Source: Leishmania martiniquensis (Eukaryota > Euglenozoa > Kinetoplastea > Trypanosomatida > Trypanosomatidae). Taken from it: DNA of 64,000 bases. A model generated the notes under the pieces. It was not told where the DNA came from. It did not search any database and saw nothing but the letters and a program-made list of their open reading frames with translations. The translations under genes were made by a program, and so were the position numbers. The DNA is taken from positions 437,001 through 501,000 of the forward strand of contig NC_090157.1 in assembly GCF_017916325.1 (NCBI RefSeq), in the 5' to 3' direction. Shown here one piece after another: positions 37,701 through 49,000 of the stretch. Position 1 is the first letter of the stretch, and every line of letters starts with the position of its first letter.

Positions 37701-38265
37701 CAACGACCTCTATGCCATCACAGAAGTTGTGGACCGTAGCTTCCTGCAGTATCGCGAGGAGCGTGTCATGCAGCCTCATCCCTCTCGCAGGGATGTCGGC
37801 GCCCGCCGCGCAAGCGACGACGACGGCGACTCCTCCACGTCGCTCTCCGACCGTTGCGACGTTGCTGGGGAGGAGAGTGAGCTCTATTCCTCGTCCATAA
37901 CGAACTCGTCGTTCGCGTCGCACACTTCCTTTGAGACGCTAGGCGCCGCCTTGGAATCTATACGGAGCCAGCAGCAAGCCGCAGCGCGGCAGCAGCGCAA
38001 TCGACTGCGCCACCGCTGCCGTGCCGTCTCGACAAACGACTTTGGCGGCCTTTCCTACTCCCTCTGCGGCTCGGCGCCGCTGCGTTCGGGCATGCGGCGG
38101 CAAGAGGTACATATGTGCTGGCGGTGCCTCAGTGCCGAGGCGGTGGTCATCTTCGTTCCTTGCGGCCACTATGCCGTGTGTGACGTGTGTGCAGAGCTGC
38201 TGGCAGACTGCTGCGTGTGTCGCACACCGATCCTGTCGAGTGTAGTGCTGCTGGAGCGCAGCTAG
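31777..38265 (+). CDS. Giant RING-finger protein with N-terminal membrane helix, putative E3 ubiquitin ligase
   Basis: The 2162-residue protein starts at the first ATG. A single hydrophobic helix lies at about residues 7-36 (LINTFCWTCLVLLGLWVIAD), then the basic RAYKRNEKN and a short conserved-looking stretch (FAIPFAQLLTRLFHELAVPQ). Nearly all of the middle is Ser/Ala/Pro-rich and likely disordered, with a few ordered islands: about 925-985 (DLRLVYVIGADRATLLRSL), 1285-1330 (VRQYLSAVGVTLPEQVYLLL) and 1945-2000 (PVGVSLAYVRIGNDLYAITE). The C terminus is a canonical C3HC4 RING: C2114-x2-C2117-x11-C2129-x-H2131-x3-C2135-x2-C2138-x6-C2145-x2-C2148, with P2151 following the last ligand as in ligases of the IAP/MUL1/Mahogunin type. 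This predicts E2 binding and ubiquitin transfer at a membrane. Substrate and organelle are unknown. The length and the extent of disorder are unusual for a membrane RING ligase. Confidence 0.85.
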   Translation: MGFDALINTFCWTCLVLLGLWVIADVVQALELLILMRAYKRNEKNVFAIPFAQLLTRLFHELAVPQFLASEAIQRGELPPAVMANGRQTPAAVPVEYVGPGATPPSPGTVAVTSAFLASLPLSASDEVLGELPTDILTGSLRGGAGKAKKEGRLNRAGNGVDHEKGQHHPGQQRRGTVAVVTVEPTHAAADGSALTPSPDPAWWKPRLQGQCLVLGLHLPLELLPATPTATQANACKEADACGAVSRSGTGTPPRSGNDSTTRQPTVNLQLRQYQLVPSAAAPSLALRQHRMMGSDAGRQVRVAIAQQLSAAPLQVYTRAKLTRARVRALLAPSPLTRTPPQHTDFDAVKSAYTQHCQRLLAAAVAEQTTMAQRMRHDRKSGKRAQRITARLMHYLQYAYMDNDAAANVHEGVTQDGAGGRGGGGDGAKAGIPRATAGMRKAATTQCATAGRTDFAQRSCAPWIPVIMSSACKHNDEYGSVGRDVSLSSSALLDHSLCHAAAPLPPAQSALPQQSFLQSRSSSSPIHSPKAVVVPPQHPPTHESCRGSRKRRRGAEAMPDATDRAIEALEGLLERVRLAQALRPRYKSLICSVRFSAERFVVRRGATETPTWTPLHTDAAPHAVVRSMARGVKSSSATEGRGVATRASCEPSPSSTSSLSSQQPHLRRWHGSTKKSSAAPAWLRVATRDAPASAFEAQGSRSKLRHLRGSANDRDSPGNRSACASAPLSWPISSNLVDGQVAADARCFSHECRLASAAAAPAGSCTHDESPSYALDRDQSDPLPPAQTPSSLRPHSVNLAFAQPPLPNALSSAPAHASVEIVTPLALPPASTPSTSAANAATEFLRESHLREKNKQSGIAAGVGDSFHSAAAPLADSAASRQLQEELRSLASSSEEALQSAAAAVAAPSPPRICASAPPVSLQPRSTDLRLVYVIGADRATLLRSLTVGATRSFAAGAQNVLCFFTRRDERRARRRYMEQLDRQNRAELQCAARSDTLAGASPPRRQRGSNAGSIDCVCSSTVTPFYNQAEERRVSTDDGALGEVLGNAGAVRQQSFVKSKAMGFVDLAGADRSTPAAMPTNSASATFTMSSAHRRESSSFSTLHSLDSGVCSIREPPHALHAAPRSGGGSPSCLTIIPSPSTVQLAKAPAEATRPPHPAAIIASSSKAGDKELIDVSAAAMATATSTGAGSHVQPVCVAIPPAEPPLPAAAGAHRHVDAAALVADPVAGAAPPSVAASAFTISVEPSAKRGRMATRKGAAASAADTAVVSEPVLPLPSPALPVFTDSVSAHDVRQYLSAVGVTLPEQVYLLLDAGALVMQRSLAPTQHSRTESSVRNTGSDTPAVTIPRTVGGAAKHNCASPFASAAAALCRGATRVLEGQVEVAELSLDVLSRQISPFLSLVPPPLRVGSSHEADYDGASVSHSRSTVASDDNDDNDGKVVVPLDAAAAKRPGKASLSPRSHSRQRHRRDSGSKDHGLSSACASHEQRHREHERRLKRSLARWKRHIQRRQAAAIKAGSIPVAVGALFFTAPPALPAELVQQQQRSLAQLDGSEPARLLVPEWALSGSEVVERAPVALEEARREGLHASGLSPHGRKPPPPRICMTLIYTATAEQVAQAVMRAAEVAAAAAAAALTDKSAAYDAVDPPHPRNMAVAHPRGTRFPAVAAAPGRERRSSCASYELVSSNADSGGHPSTPRQRRRRRSTVVMERSTRGRREPSSTSTALPSNENSLYYSFFSESLTPQPSRSGRDFVSGEHHHPRCQSSDAPPTQDHHPASPLNSCSETAAFSEEDRMEGTGDVEDGGTAASDAVSADSALMRVHGRSPSFLLFTESSESTHDGREGSSGIGGSTAEAGGRWGVCGRGAAGAGVVRTATLAYAEDLERSSSTTAHFARTKSAGDTVAWAGSPPSSTGDVRVGKALSKSVCVELAEAGRCEGDDVGAADEVIKVLRDSACFPEGVPVGVSLAYVRIGNDLYAITEVVDRSFLQYREERVMQPHPSRRDVGARRASDDDGDSSTSLSDRCDVAGEESELYSSSITNSSFASHTSFETLGAALESIRSQQQAAARQQRNRLRHRCRAVSTNDFGGLSYSLCGSAPLRSGMRRQEVHMCWRCLSAEAVVIFVPCGHYAVCDVCAELLADCCVCRTPILSSVVLLERS

Positions 38266-40013
38266 TCTCAAGGAGAACAGGAGCAGCAGCACCAGCGCTG
38301 AGAAGACCACCCGTGACGCACGCGCGCCGTGCCGAGATCGGTCGAACTTTTTTTTCTGCAGAGACAGTTCAACAGAGGAGCGGCAGTTGGAAGGGGGATG
38401 AGAGGGAGACAGAGGTCCACGGCGTGGACGCAGGTGGTATGTGTCGGGTAGGCTGTGGTGCAGACGCCTCAGTGGCACCGTCATGCATGCGCCGTGCAGC
38501 CCCACCACCCTCACTACTCTGTATATGTGTGCGTGTGTGACTTCCTTTCGATTTCTTAGCTTCACTTTCGTACATGCGCTGATGTATACTCTTCCCTTCC
38601 CCCCTCCCACACACACTCATGCATGGCACCCCTCGCCGCTCTCCGCTCTTCTTGAGCCCGACCCTTACCCCATCCTGTCTTTCTCTCTCCTTCGACTTCC
38701 ACGTCCATCTGCGTGCGCATCCTCGCCTGGTGTGTCTGTCTGTCTGTCTGTGTGTGTGTGTTATCGTGCACCCGTGCGCTTACCGGTGAGTGTTTTTTGG
38801 AGATGTGAGGAGCTCTCAGGCTCAGAAGCACGCGACCTCCGCTGCGCGTTTCGCATCGTTCGTCCTCTCTTCTCTTCACCAATCGCGCTCCCGCACCTTC
38901 CATCTCCCTCTCTATCCCACACCCACCCCTTTCACGCTTGGTCTCTACGGCCTACTCGCCTCTTGAGTGACGGCTAGGAATCGCATACATACGCACGCAC
39001 TCACTCACATACGCATACGTGCATCCATACCACTCGCAGACGGAAGCCTCTCCCGCTCTCCAGATTCTTTCCTTACTCCTCCCCCGGGGGCCCGCACCGG
39101 GCACAGACACACACAAGCACTGGCACACACAATCCCCCCACCCACTCACCCCCAACCACACACACACCTCAGGACTTCTCCCTATCGCTCGCCTTTTCCT
39201 GCCTTTACCCTTTGCAGGCGTTTTTTTTTCGCTCCTCTGTTGCTGTCATCGCTCTTTTTCCCTTCTTGTTCGCCCCCCTCCCACACACACGTACACACAC
39301 ACACAGGCCTTCACGCTCGTACGCACGCGCCGCTTACTTGAAGGCGAGCAGCAGAGCCGGTGGGAAAACGTCCACAGTGTGAGAGAGGCGAACGAAACCT
39401 CTCTCTCATTCTATTTCTTCCAGTGCGTGTGTGTGTGTGTATACATGTGTAAGCGACTCTATCAAGCTGCGCGTTGTCCTTCAAGTCGTCCTCTCTCTCC
39501 CTTCCCACACCGTTCGTCTCTCTGTTCTGTTGCCCTTGCGAAGCGTCTCGCTGAGAGCGAGTCATCCACCCACCCACTCACCCTCTCCCTCCTCTGCTCT
39601 CCATCAGCCCGCATTTCCTGCTGGCTGTGTGTATGTGTATGTGTGGGCGTGAGTGTGTGGGTGTGCGTCTGAGCCCTCCAAGGGTGTTCTGTTGCTGTCA
39701 TCTGTTTCCGCGTCTTTCGCTCGCCACGACTGTCCTGTCGGCGCCAGCCTTTGGCCCGCAGTTGATCGTCACACACAGAGACACATACGCGCACCGCGTC
39801 GTTTTCTCGAGAGAGTGGCGTGAAGGTGTGCGGCATCTTCACAGACTGAACGAAATACGTGCTCGCCGGCTCAGGAAAACGGAAGCGAGAAGAGGCCCAT
39901 TGCGCACGCAGACGTTGGGTTGTCTCAGCGCTGACGTGGGGCATTCCCCCCCCCCATCCCTGCGTCTGCGGGAGTACGCGCCAGCTATTACGTCCCCGTC
40001 CCTATTGGTTAAC
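38266..40013. other. Spacer upstream of dynein heavy chain, no gene recognised
   Basis: A 1.75-kb spacer with a GTCT run (38733-38752) joined to GT repeats, TACGCA/CATACG alternations (about 38986-39025), several CA runs (39100-39170, 39282-39305), T8 at 39222-39229 and TGTATG repeats at 39625-39645. The dynein frame is open upstream from 39627, but the extension is Cys/Arg/His low complexity starting inside the TGTATG repeat. A pyrimidine-rich tract ends at AG 39746-39747, a plausible acceptor about 266 bases before the ATG at 40014. Confidence 0.65.
38733..38760. repeat. GTCT tetranucleotide run joined to GT run
   Basis: About five GTCT units followed by (TG)n in the spacer before the dynein gene. 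Confidence 0.85.
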
Positions 40014-43000
40014 ATGTTCCCCTTCGATGACGATGTGGTGCGGTTTATCGTGCTGCTTACGCAGCACGGCACTGTGGAAAAGGTGCGCGCAGCCGTTGAG
40101 CAGAACTCCGCCGTCATGAACTTTGCCATGCCTCCCGAGTCGCTGGCGGGAGGAATGGACACGGGCGCCCTGAAACGACCGAGCATCGCAGAGCTCAGCC
40201 ACAGTGAAGGTCGGCAGGTCGACATGGTGTCGCAAGCGGCTCTCCTCGGTGTGCGCGCCCCGTTCATCGCGATCTGCGAGGTCGCCAGTGACGGCGCGGT
40301 GGATGGAGAGTCGCACATAATCGCAACAACGGATCCCTCGTCGTTCTTCCGAAGTCTCTCCGGCGTGGGAACCGCCACACCGGAGGAGGGGGAGATGCTG
40401 AGCCGCGGTGCGGGCGGCGGCGGCGTCGCGGTCGCCGGAGATAAGGTGAGGGCCCTGAGCTGCATCCTTCTCGAGCGGCGTGACCTCTGCGGCCCCAGCA
40501 GCAGCAGCGGCACCGGCGGCAGCGATGGCGCTCGCGTGCTCTCGGTGCGGGACCTCTACATCCAGTCCATCGATCTGCAGCGGCCCCTTGATGCCCTGCA
40601 GGCCATCTTGCACAACATCTATGACCCGATATTGCGCTCCCACAAGACTCAGTCCGCGCTGCACACCCACGTGCAGGACCTCCTCTCGAGCATCCGTTCG
40701 ATACAGAAAGTGCTGCCCGAAGTCAACATAACCCTCTACGTCCACGTGGACCTCCTGCAGTTGTGCGATGCGAATCCTCTGCTGGATGTGCCACAGCTAA
40801 TGGACCGGCTCGGGGAAGTGGCCAAGGACCCCAGCTTTATCCGCCGCGTGCTGCAGGTGCGCAACCGCTGCAGCGCGGTGCTTTCGATGGAGCCCCTGCT
40901 GTCCGGGATGCGAGAGGCGGAAGAGCACACGAAAAAGCTGCAGAGCGCCTACAGCCAAGCGGCAGGCTCCGCAGCGGTGAGCGTGACGAGCCGGTCGAGT
41001 GGTGTGTCGAGCGTTCAGCGACACGCCAGCCCCTGCGCCGAGCCCCCGCCAGCTGAGGCGGTCAGCACCGCATATGACGGTGACGAGGACGACAGCGTGT
41101 GGGTCGTGCAGGAACGCATAGTCTACTGGCGGTGTGTGCAGGCTTGGATGGAGGACGTTCTGAAGCAGTTGCGCGGGCGTGAGTGGCGCCTTGTGCACCG
41201 GCTCCTTGCCCAGCGGGTGGAGACGGACTTTGTAGGCGAGTACGTGGGCTACGTGAAGCTGGTGCAGGAGTACATCGCCTTCCTGAGCACCATTCCGGCG
41301 AAACGCCTCGCCACCGTACAGGACATGAAAGAGTTCAACGATGCGGCAGACGAGATCCTCGTCGCGGCAACGCAGCCGACGCGTCTAGCGCCGCGACTGC
41401 AGCTGAGCCTTCTGACCTCGCTCGTCTGGCAGATCTCGAGGAGGTGGGTCCGAGTGATGGAGACGCAGCCAGTGCTTCTTCTTGACGAAGACCCCGACGC
41501 TGCCTCCGTCGCGGCGGCCGGTGATGCGCATGCGACGGAGCACCGAGCAGGCGTAAGCGCAACCGCCCACGCCGACCCGTTCGTGCGCCTGCAGACACTG
41601 CGCATCGCCATGCGCTCGCTACGCACGCTGCAGGCCCGTTACGTGGAGCACAGCACTCAGCTACAGCAACAGATCCGCGTGGTGCGCAGCCCACACGATC
41701 GCGTAGAGCATCCGCGTGTGGAAGCGCTGCTCGTGCGCTGCGCCGCTGTACGGGACCTGATCGAAGGGCACCTGCTCCTCATGCGGCAGCTCGGAGTTGT
41801 CTTCTCTACAAAGATGCGACTGCAGTTTACCAAGGCCAAGCGTGACGCCGTAGCAGCGACGCAGCCCCAGCAGCCAGGTGAGGAGTACGCGTTGGTGATG
41901 CAAGAAGCCTTCAACGAGTGCGTGCGCGCCGTGTGCGGGTGCGCAGAGGATCCGGTAGGCCTGTCGAGGTCGCACAAGGACGGCGTCCATGACGCGGCCG
42001 CGTCCTCTGGCAGCCCCTATCAGGGGTGCCACCGCAGCGATAATTACCTTTGGCAGACCGACCCCGCAGCCGTCCAGCGCTTCGACGCGGCTGTGCAAGA
42101 GTACCGGCGCAAGCGCAGCCAGTGCGATGACCAAATCGCCTTGGTGGTGAGTCAACTGCTGAGTAACCAGGAGCAAGCGCGTGACGACGGCCGCCGCGGC
42201 GCTGGCAGTGCAGAAGCGGTGGTGGGAGGGGTAGCTGGTGCCGGAGCGGCCTTGAAGAGCCCGCTATCCAGCGCCAGCTATGCCGACAGTCACGGCCTTC
42301 GCCTCTTCCGCACTTTTAAGAGCTTTAAGATGCTGCCCCTCGAGCGCGTGCAGCGTGTTGTGCTTGGCTATCAGGACGCCGTAGCCGAAAAGCTTGGCGC
42401 CTATGTGCGTCATATTCAAGACTGCTATGTGAATCTCGCCCTCACGAAGCAGGAGGTCCATTACAACATGGCGCGCTTCTCGGTGTCGGCGTTGGTGGCG
42501 CAGATTATGTGGGAGCAGCGACTGGCCGAGGCGCTGACGAAGTCAATGGTGCGCTTCGACTACGTCAGTGAGCATGGATGGCATCAGCTCTTGTACCTGC
42601 GGAACGTCGAGCATTACTGGCGCCTCAACGACAGTCTTGCCGAGTTCATCGGTGTCCCGCTCAACCTCCTCGTTTGCGATGAGCTGCAGCTCGACTCCGA
42701 GGTGCACGGCTGCGCGGTGGCGCTAGCGTGCCTGAGTCTGCACTACGCAGAGGAAGCGGCCGAGTGGGGGCAAGACGAGCACCTCCGTGTCGCGCGAGAA
42801 CTCGTGGCCACATGCGATCCAGGTGCCCTAGCCGTTGCGCGGGATCGCTTGCTGATTGGCGGTGCGCCGCGGCTGTACAAGACCACCGCACGCATCCGCG
42901 ACATACGCAGCGCGCGCGACATTATTCACAACCGCATCGCGAGCCACACGGTCCGTTGGTACGAGGAAGCGGAGAAGCGGATTGGCAGCTGTGGCCTGGA

Positions 43001-46000
43001 CCAGCAGACGCTGCTGCTGTCGAGGCCTGTACTTGTGGCTGTAAACTGCGGGCCCCTCAACGCGCCGCACAATAACGCAGACGGCGCGTTCACAAATGAG
43101 GCAGACACCGCCGTGATGCGTCTGCAGCCCTCTGGCGGGGTCGGCGTGATGGCGAGCGTCTCCGCGACCCACGCAAACTACAGCAGCACCGGCAGCATGT
43201 CGCGTGCCAGAAGCGTCAGCCTGTCCTCTTTAGCGCTTCTGCGCGCTCAAGGCCGCAGCGCGTCGCCGTTCATGCATCGCGCCTCGCTCTTGGCGCCCGT
43301 CGGCAACAGTGAAAGTGACCTCTTAGGTGCGTCAGCGGCCGTCGCCGTGCCAAACTGGATTGTGGAAGTGGCGTTCCCATTTGAATTCCGCACCATAGCC
43401 GAGGATCTCCGCTATCTGGAGTCGTCACACCTCACCTCCACCCTGCTCAGTACCAACTCCGGAGACGTACCGGTGGCGAGCCGCAGTAGCATCAGCACTC
43501 CGGGCAGTGCCCTGTCACCGCGTGGGCGGAGCACCGCCGTCTCCTCTGGGCTCGCCTTCATGCGCGACGCCCTGCGCGCGAACGAGCTTCGATCACGCCT
43601 CGCGCACACGCTAGTGGAGCTTATTCACGTGTACTACGTCACAGTCAACGGCGAAGACACTAGCCTTGTACTCCTGGCGACAAACGAGTACCAGGAGGTG
43701 AACCGGCTCTTCCAGAAAGGCATCACGCTGCGTTGGAACGACGAGGGGCTGCTAAGCTACGTGCAGCAGCTCTCTGACACGATGGAGGCCTTTACCACGA
43801 CAGTGCAGCAGGTGCGCTCCAAGACAGAGCTGGTGTACCGCAAGATCCGTGCCTTTACGGTACGTGCCTTTCACCCGGAATCGATCCTGCAGCGCGTCAG
43901 GGCACTTCGTCGCATCGTCGACGCCCTCGCCCTGCGCTGCGTGCACGCGTATCTGTGGACACGACAGATTCAGCCACTGCTGGAGCAGGCGCTGCTCACG
44001 CAGATGAAGTTTTTGATGCACGCGTGGACGGAAGACTTCCTCTCTATGCGCGGCAACGTTCGCTTCCTCGAGAAGGGTGCTGAGACAGACGTGTTTCGGC
44101 TGACACCGTTGCGGGTGCGAATGCGGGTAGTGTACAAGGAGGTCCGCCTCGAGTCCTGCTGTGGCGCGTGGCGCCACCACTGGATCAGCGAGCTCAACCG
44201 CTTCTTCAGCTGGATCGACGTACTGCCCCGGCTGTACAAGGAGGAGGAGACGCAGGCGGACATGACCAGGGCCGCTGCCGCCCTCGGCTCTGAGATGAGC
44301 ACGATGGGCAGCATCAGCGTGGCGCCAAGCCGTCGTGGCAGCTCGGTGTCTGTGGCAGCAGCAATGAAACAAGGTAGCAGCGTTGCTGATGTCACGGGCG
44401 TCAATGCTAGCATCGGTGGGGCTAGCCACAACGGCAATAGCGCTGCTAGTGGCAGCGTAGCCCACGATGGGTATCAACATCTGCTTCTTCGACTTCCGTC
44501 GTCGGTGCTTGCAGAGCCGCTGCGCGCGATCGAGCAGTGTGTGCAGGACGCCATCGACACAGAGAACGAGTGGCGTAGCGGACAGCAGTTCCTGAGTATG
44601 GATGTGGCGCTCATGCAACAGCGCTTCGGGCGCGACCTGCGCCGCTGGAACCACGCCCTGCGCCTCATGCACACGGTGACGTCACGCATAATGGACTACA
44701 CGCAGCCGAACAGACTTCTCGGCGGTATCGTGGTGCTCGCTCAGGAGGCGCAGATCGAGCTGGGCCGGAAGCTGGACCAGGTCAGCCAGTATGTCCACGC
44801 AAAATTCAAGGACCTTCTCGAGGGAGAACTGGAAAGTGCCTTCAACTACATCACGCGGGAGCGGGCGAAGACGGACGCACTTGACGTAATTAGGAACGGC
44901 AAAGACGCAGCCACCTTTCTATCAGAGGCGCCGCGACTCCAGAGCGAGCTGCAGAAGCTAGACAACGACATCACGCTCATGAAAGACGGCGAGGCGAGTC
45001 TGCAGAAGCTGGGCCACGTGTTCCCGGAGCATTGGATGTATGCCGCGGCGGTGCGCGAGGAGTACACAGCGCTGGCCGACCTCGTGGACCGCAAGCTCAA
45101 GGCGGTGCAGCTGCGCCGGCCCTTCTTGCTGAAGGAGGCGAAGGCGGCTGCCGACGCCGTGCAGGTGAAGGTCGCGGACCTGGAGGCGCGCTTCCGTGGC
45201 GTGGACTCGATCGCCCTCTCCAAGGACGCCCCCGTCTTGGCGGGGCAGATGGTGGCCGACATCTTCGACGAGGCCACTGCACTCAACGAGGAGGCGAAGC
45301 AGGTGACGGCAATCCAGAAGGCGCTCGGTGAGTCGCCGCAACTCTTCGCCTCCTTACAAAGGCTGCTAGCCGAAGTGACACAGGTGAGAAGCGTGTGGGG
45401 CTGCATCGCCTCCGCCTTCGCAAAGCTCAACGATCTCGGTGCGACGCCGTTCTTTGAAATGGTGCCTCGCCGGCTGCACGAGGCGCTGCTGCGCATTGAT
45501 GAGGAGACGCACGTGTACGAGGCGACGGTGGAGCGCTATCAGCTGTACCAAAGCCTCAAGGATACACTGCGCCGCCTGTTGACCTACAACCGTTTAATGC
45601 AGGACCTCCGCTCCGACGCGATGTCGCCGCTAGAGCGCACCATGCGGCACTGGACGGCGCTCCAGCACAAGCTGCGCGCGCCGTGGGTGCTCACGAGCCT
45701 TACGGTGGAGAACATATGGGAAAGCGACCCGAGCGCGAACGCGCTCGCCTACAGCGAGGTGATTGAAACAGCCCAGGGCGAGCGCCGCATTGAGTTGCAG
45801 CTGCACAACATCAGCAACTACTGGAACATGTTCGAGTTCAGCATGATCGCCTACAAGAAGCAAGTGGCGCTCATACGCGGCTGGGAAGAGGTGTTTGAGC
45901 GGTTGGCTGAGGACCTGAGCACGTTCAATGGCATACGCGCCAGCCCCTACTTTGTCTCGCCGCAGCTCATCTCCATGACAAGCGACGCAGAGGCGAGGCT

Positions 46001-49000
46001 GGACCGGCTACGGCAGGTGCTGGAGGTGCTCCTCGACCTGCAAAAGCGCTGGGTCTACCTCGACGGCGTCTTCTCTGGAAACGCTGAGGTCCGCACGCAA
46101 CTGCCGCACGAGACGGTGAAGTTTGACCGCACCAGCCGCGAACTGATGCACATCCTCCCACGCCCCCGGTCCTCCGGCGACCTGCCTGAGCTGCGGATTT
46201 CCTTCTTCCTTGACGATGAGAAGCTGAAGGCCACGCTGGAGCGACTACTTTCGCAGCTGGCGGCCGTGCAGCGCGCGCTGATGAGCTACCTCGACACGCA
46301 ACGCAGCCGCTTTCCCCGCTTTTTCTTCGCCGGCGACGACGACCTGCTCGAGATCATGGGCAACAGCAGAAATCCACTCTTCCTTAACAGGCACTTGAAA
46401 AAGCTGTTCACCGCCTTGGCGTCGTTGAAGCTCGACGGCGACGTGCGGAATGCCACAACGCGACTGCGCGGCTTCGCGAGTGCCGAGGGCGAGGAAGTGC
46501 CTTTCGAATCCGGGCCCATCTCATACCGGCAGCGGCCGATCCACGAATGGCTCGGTGAGACGGAGCAGGGCATGGTCGACAGCCTTCGCGAGTCCACGCT
46601 GCGCGCCTACGACGAGCTCCTCCACACTCAAGATGCATCCCCGTACGCCTTGCTGGGGTCGATGGAGTGGATGCAGCACAAGCCGGCGCAGGTTGTGTGT
46701 CTGGCGCTTCAGCTCCTGTGGACGCGGCAGCAGGAGGACTTGTTGACTGGTGTGTCTGACGGCGGCGGCCGCCGCGCCAGTGCCGCTGACGCCCGGCGCG
46801 CGTCTTCTGCCTTGTCGCCGAAGCTGGCGTCGGTGGCAAACAACATGGAGGACCTTCTCGTTCGCTTAGCTGACAGCGTGCTGGGCAACACCGTCACTCC
46901 AAGCTCGCGATGCCGGTGCGAGCAGCTGATCACAATAGCCGTGTACCAGCGCGACGTGTCGCGCACCCTCGCCGCACGCAAGGTGGCGTCGCGCGACAAC
47001 TTCGACTGGCTCAGTGTTCTACGCCTGTACGTCGTCCCCACGTGCAACCAGCAGCAGGGGCCGCACGGCGGCGGGGGCCAGTCCACCAAGACGCTGGAGT
47101 GTCGCATGGCGGATGCGTCCGTGCTTCATGGCTTCGAGTACATTGGCGCGTACGAGCGCCTCGTGCAGACCCCGCTCACGGACAAGTGCTACCTGACCCT
47201 GATGCAAGCGCTGCACACCCGCCTCGGTGGCTCGCCAGTCGGCCCGGCCGGGACGGGTAAGACGGAGACGGTGAAGGCGCTCGGCATGCAGCTTGGCCGC
47301 CACGTCCTCGTATTCAACTGCGACGACACCTTCGACTACCAAGCCGTCAGTCGAATTTTCCTTGGGCTGTGCCAGGTCGGTGCGTGGGGCTGTTTCGACG
47401 AGTTCAACCGTCTCGAGGAGCGCATCCTCTCCGCGCTGTCGCTGCAGATTCAAGTCATCCAGCAGTCCCTGCGTGCAGGTCAGCGACAGGTACAGCTGGA
47501 CCACCGCGCCGTACTGCTGCACTCGAACGTGGCCATCTTCATGACGATGAACCCCGGCTACGCTGGCCGCTCAAAGCTGCCAGGCAACCTGAAGCAGCTC
47601 TTCCGCACGGTGACAATGACCATCCCTGACCGTGAGACGATCGCGGAGGTGATGCTGTTCGCACAGGGCTTCACCACGGCCGAGGCGCTCTCGCAAAAAG
47701 TGGTCCCGCTTTTTCGCCTATGTGAGGAGCAGTTTACGCGGCAGACGCACTACGACTTCGGCCTGCGCGCGTTAAAGTCCGTCCTTGTAGCCGCGGGTGA
47801 CCGCAAGCGGCAGGTGATCGCCGAGTCGGGCGGGAACAGCAGCGATCGTGACCGTACTGGTGGCTTGAGTGCTGACGCGGTGCAGGAGACGGAGCGAGCG
47901 CTGTTGCTGGAGAGCATCATTGCGACTGTAGCCCCCAAGCTGGTCGCGCAAGACGTGGCATTGTTTTACCCGCTACTGCATGACTTCTTCCCCGGCAGCC
48001 CACTGCCGACGCCGCCGATGGACGACCTACGCAAGGCCGTGGCGTGCGTGTGCGAGGAAAGCGGCCTCTCGCCGGCCGCGGGGTGGGTAGAGAAGGTGTT
48101 GCAGCTGTACCACACAAAGTCAACCCGGCACGGTGTCATGATTGTCGGCCCCAGCGGCACAGGGAAGACAATGGCGTGGAAGGTACTGATGGCGGCCATG
48201 GCTCGCCTCGAGCGGGCGCTGCAGATGCACGCGTACGTCATATCCCCCAAAGTCCTCAGCAAGAGCGAACTCTTCGGCACCTTCGACGTGACGACGCGCG
48301 AGTGGCGCGATGGCGTCTTGACGGCTATCCTGCGCAGGATCATCGACGCCGAGGAACAGCAGCAGCTTCCGGAGGAACTGACTCTGGCGGAGCACGACGA
48401 TACCGACCACAGCGTCGCAGCAGCGTCCTCGGTGGCCACACCCACAAAGAGAGAGGAGGAGATGGGTGGTGATGCACAGAAGCTCAAGGTCGTCACCGAG
48501 AAGACGCGCACCTCGACGAGGCGGGGTGCCGCTCGCGACAGCGCATCCGGTCCGCTGAAGGCGGAAGGCTCGGCGCCGCGCAAGGAGCATTGGATTATCC
48601 TCGACGGCGACGTGGACCCGGAGTGGGTGGAAAATCTAAACTCGGTGATGGACGACAACCGATTGCTCACGCTGCCCAATGGCGAACGACTTCCACTGCC
48701 GCGCTCTGTTCGCATCATCTTCGAAGTGCAGGACCTGCTGTACGCGACACCAGCGACGGTGTCGCGCTGCGGCATGCTGTGCTTCAGCGAAGGCGTAGTA
48801 CCGCTGTCAGGGCTGCTGGCGCACGCGTATCACCGGCTGCAGGAGCAGCCAATCGTCGACGCGCGCGGTCGGCACCTGCACTGGAGCACTGACTACATGG
48901 TCGACCTCTCTGGCACGCGGAACGCGCTCTGCGTGGACTGCATGGTGACCGGTGAATACGGCAAACTGCACCACGAGCTAATCCTGACGAACGTCACGGC

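Noticed and set aside
39627..40013. 129-codon N-terminal extension of the dynein frame
   Set aside because: It begins inside a TGTATG microsatellite, contains acceptor-like pyrimidine tracts and low-complexity residues, and the normal dynein start-like sequence begins at 40014.
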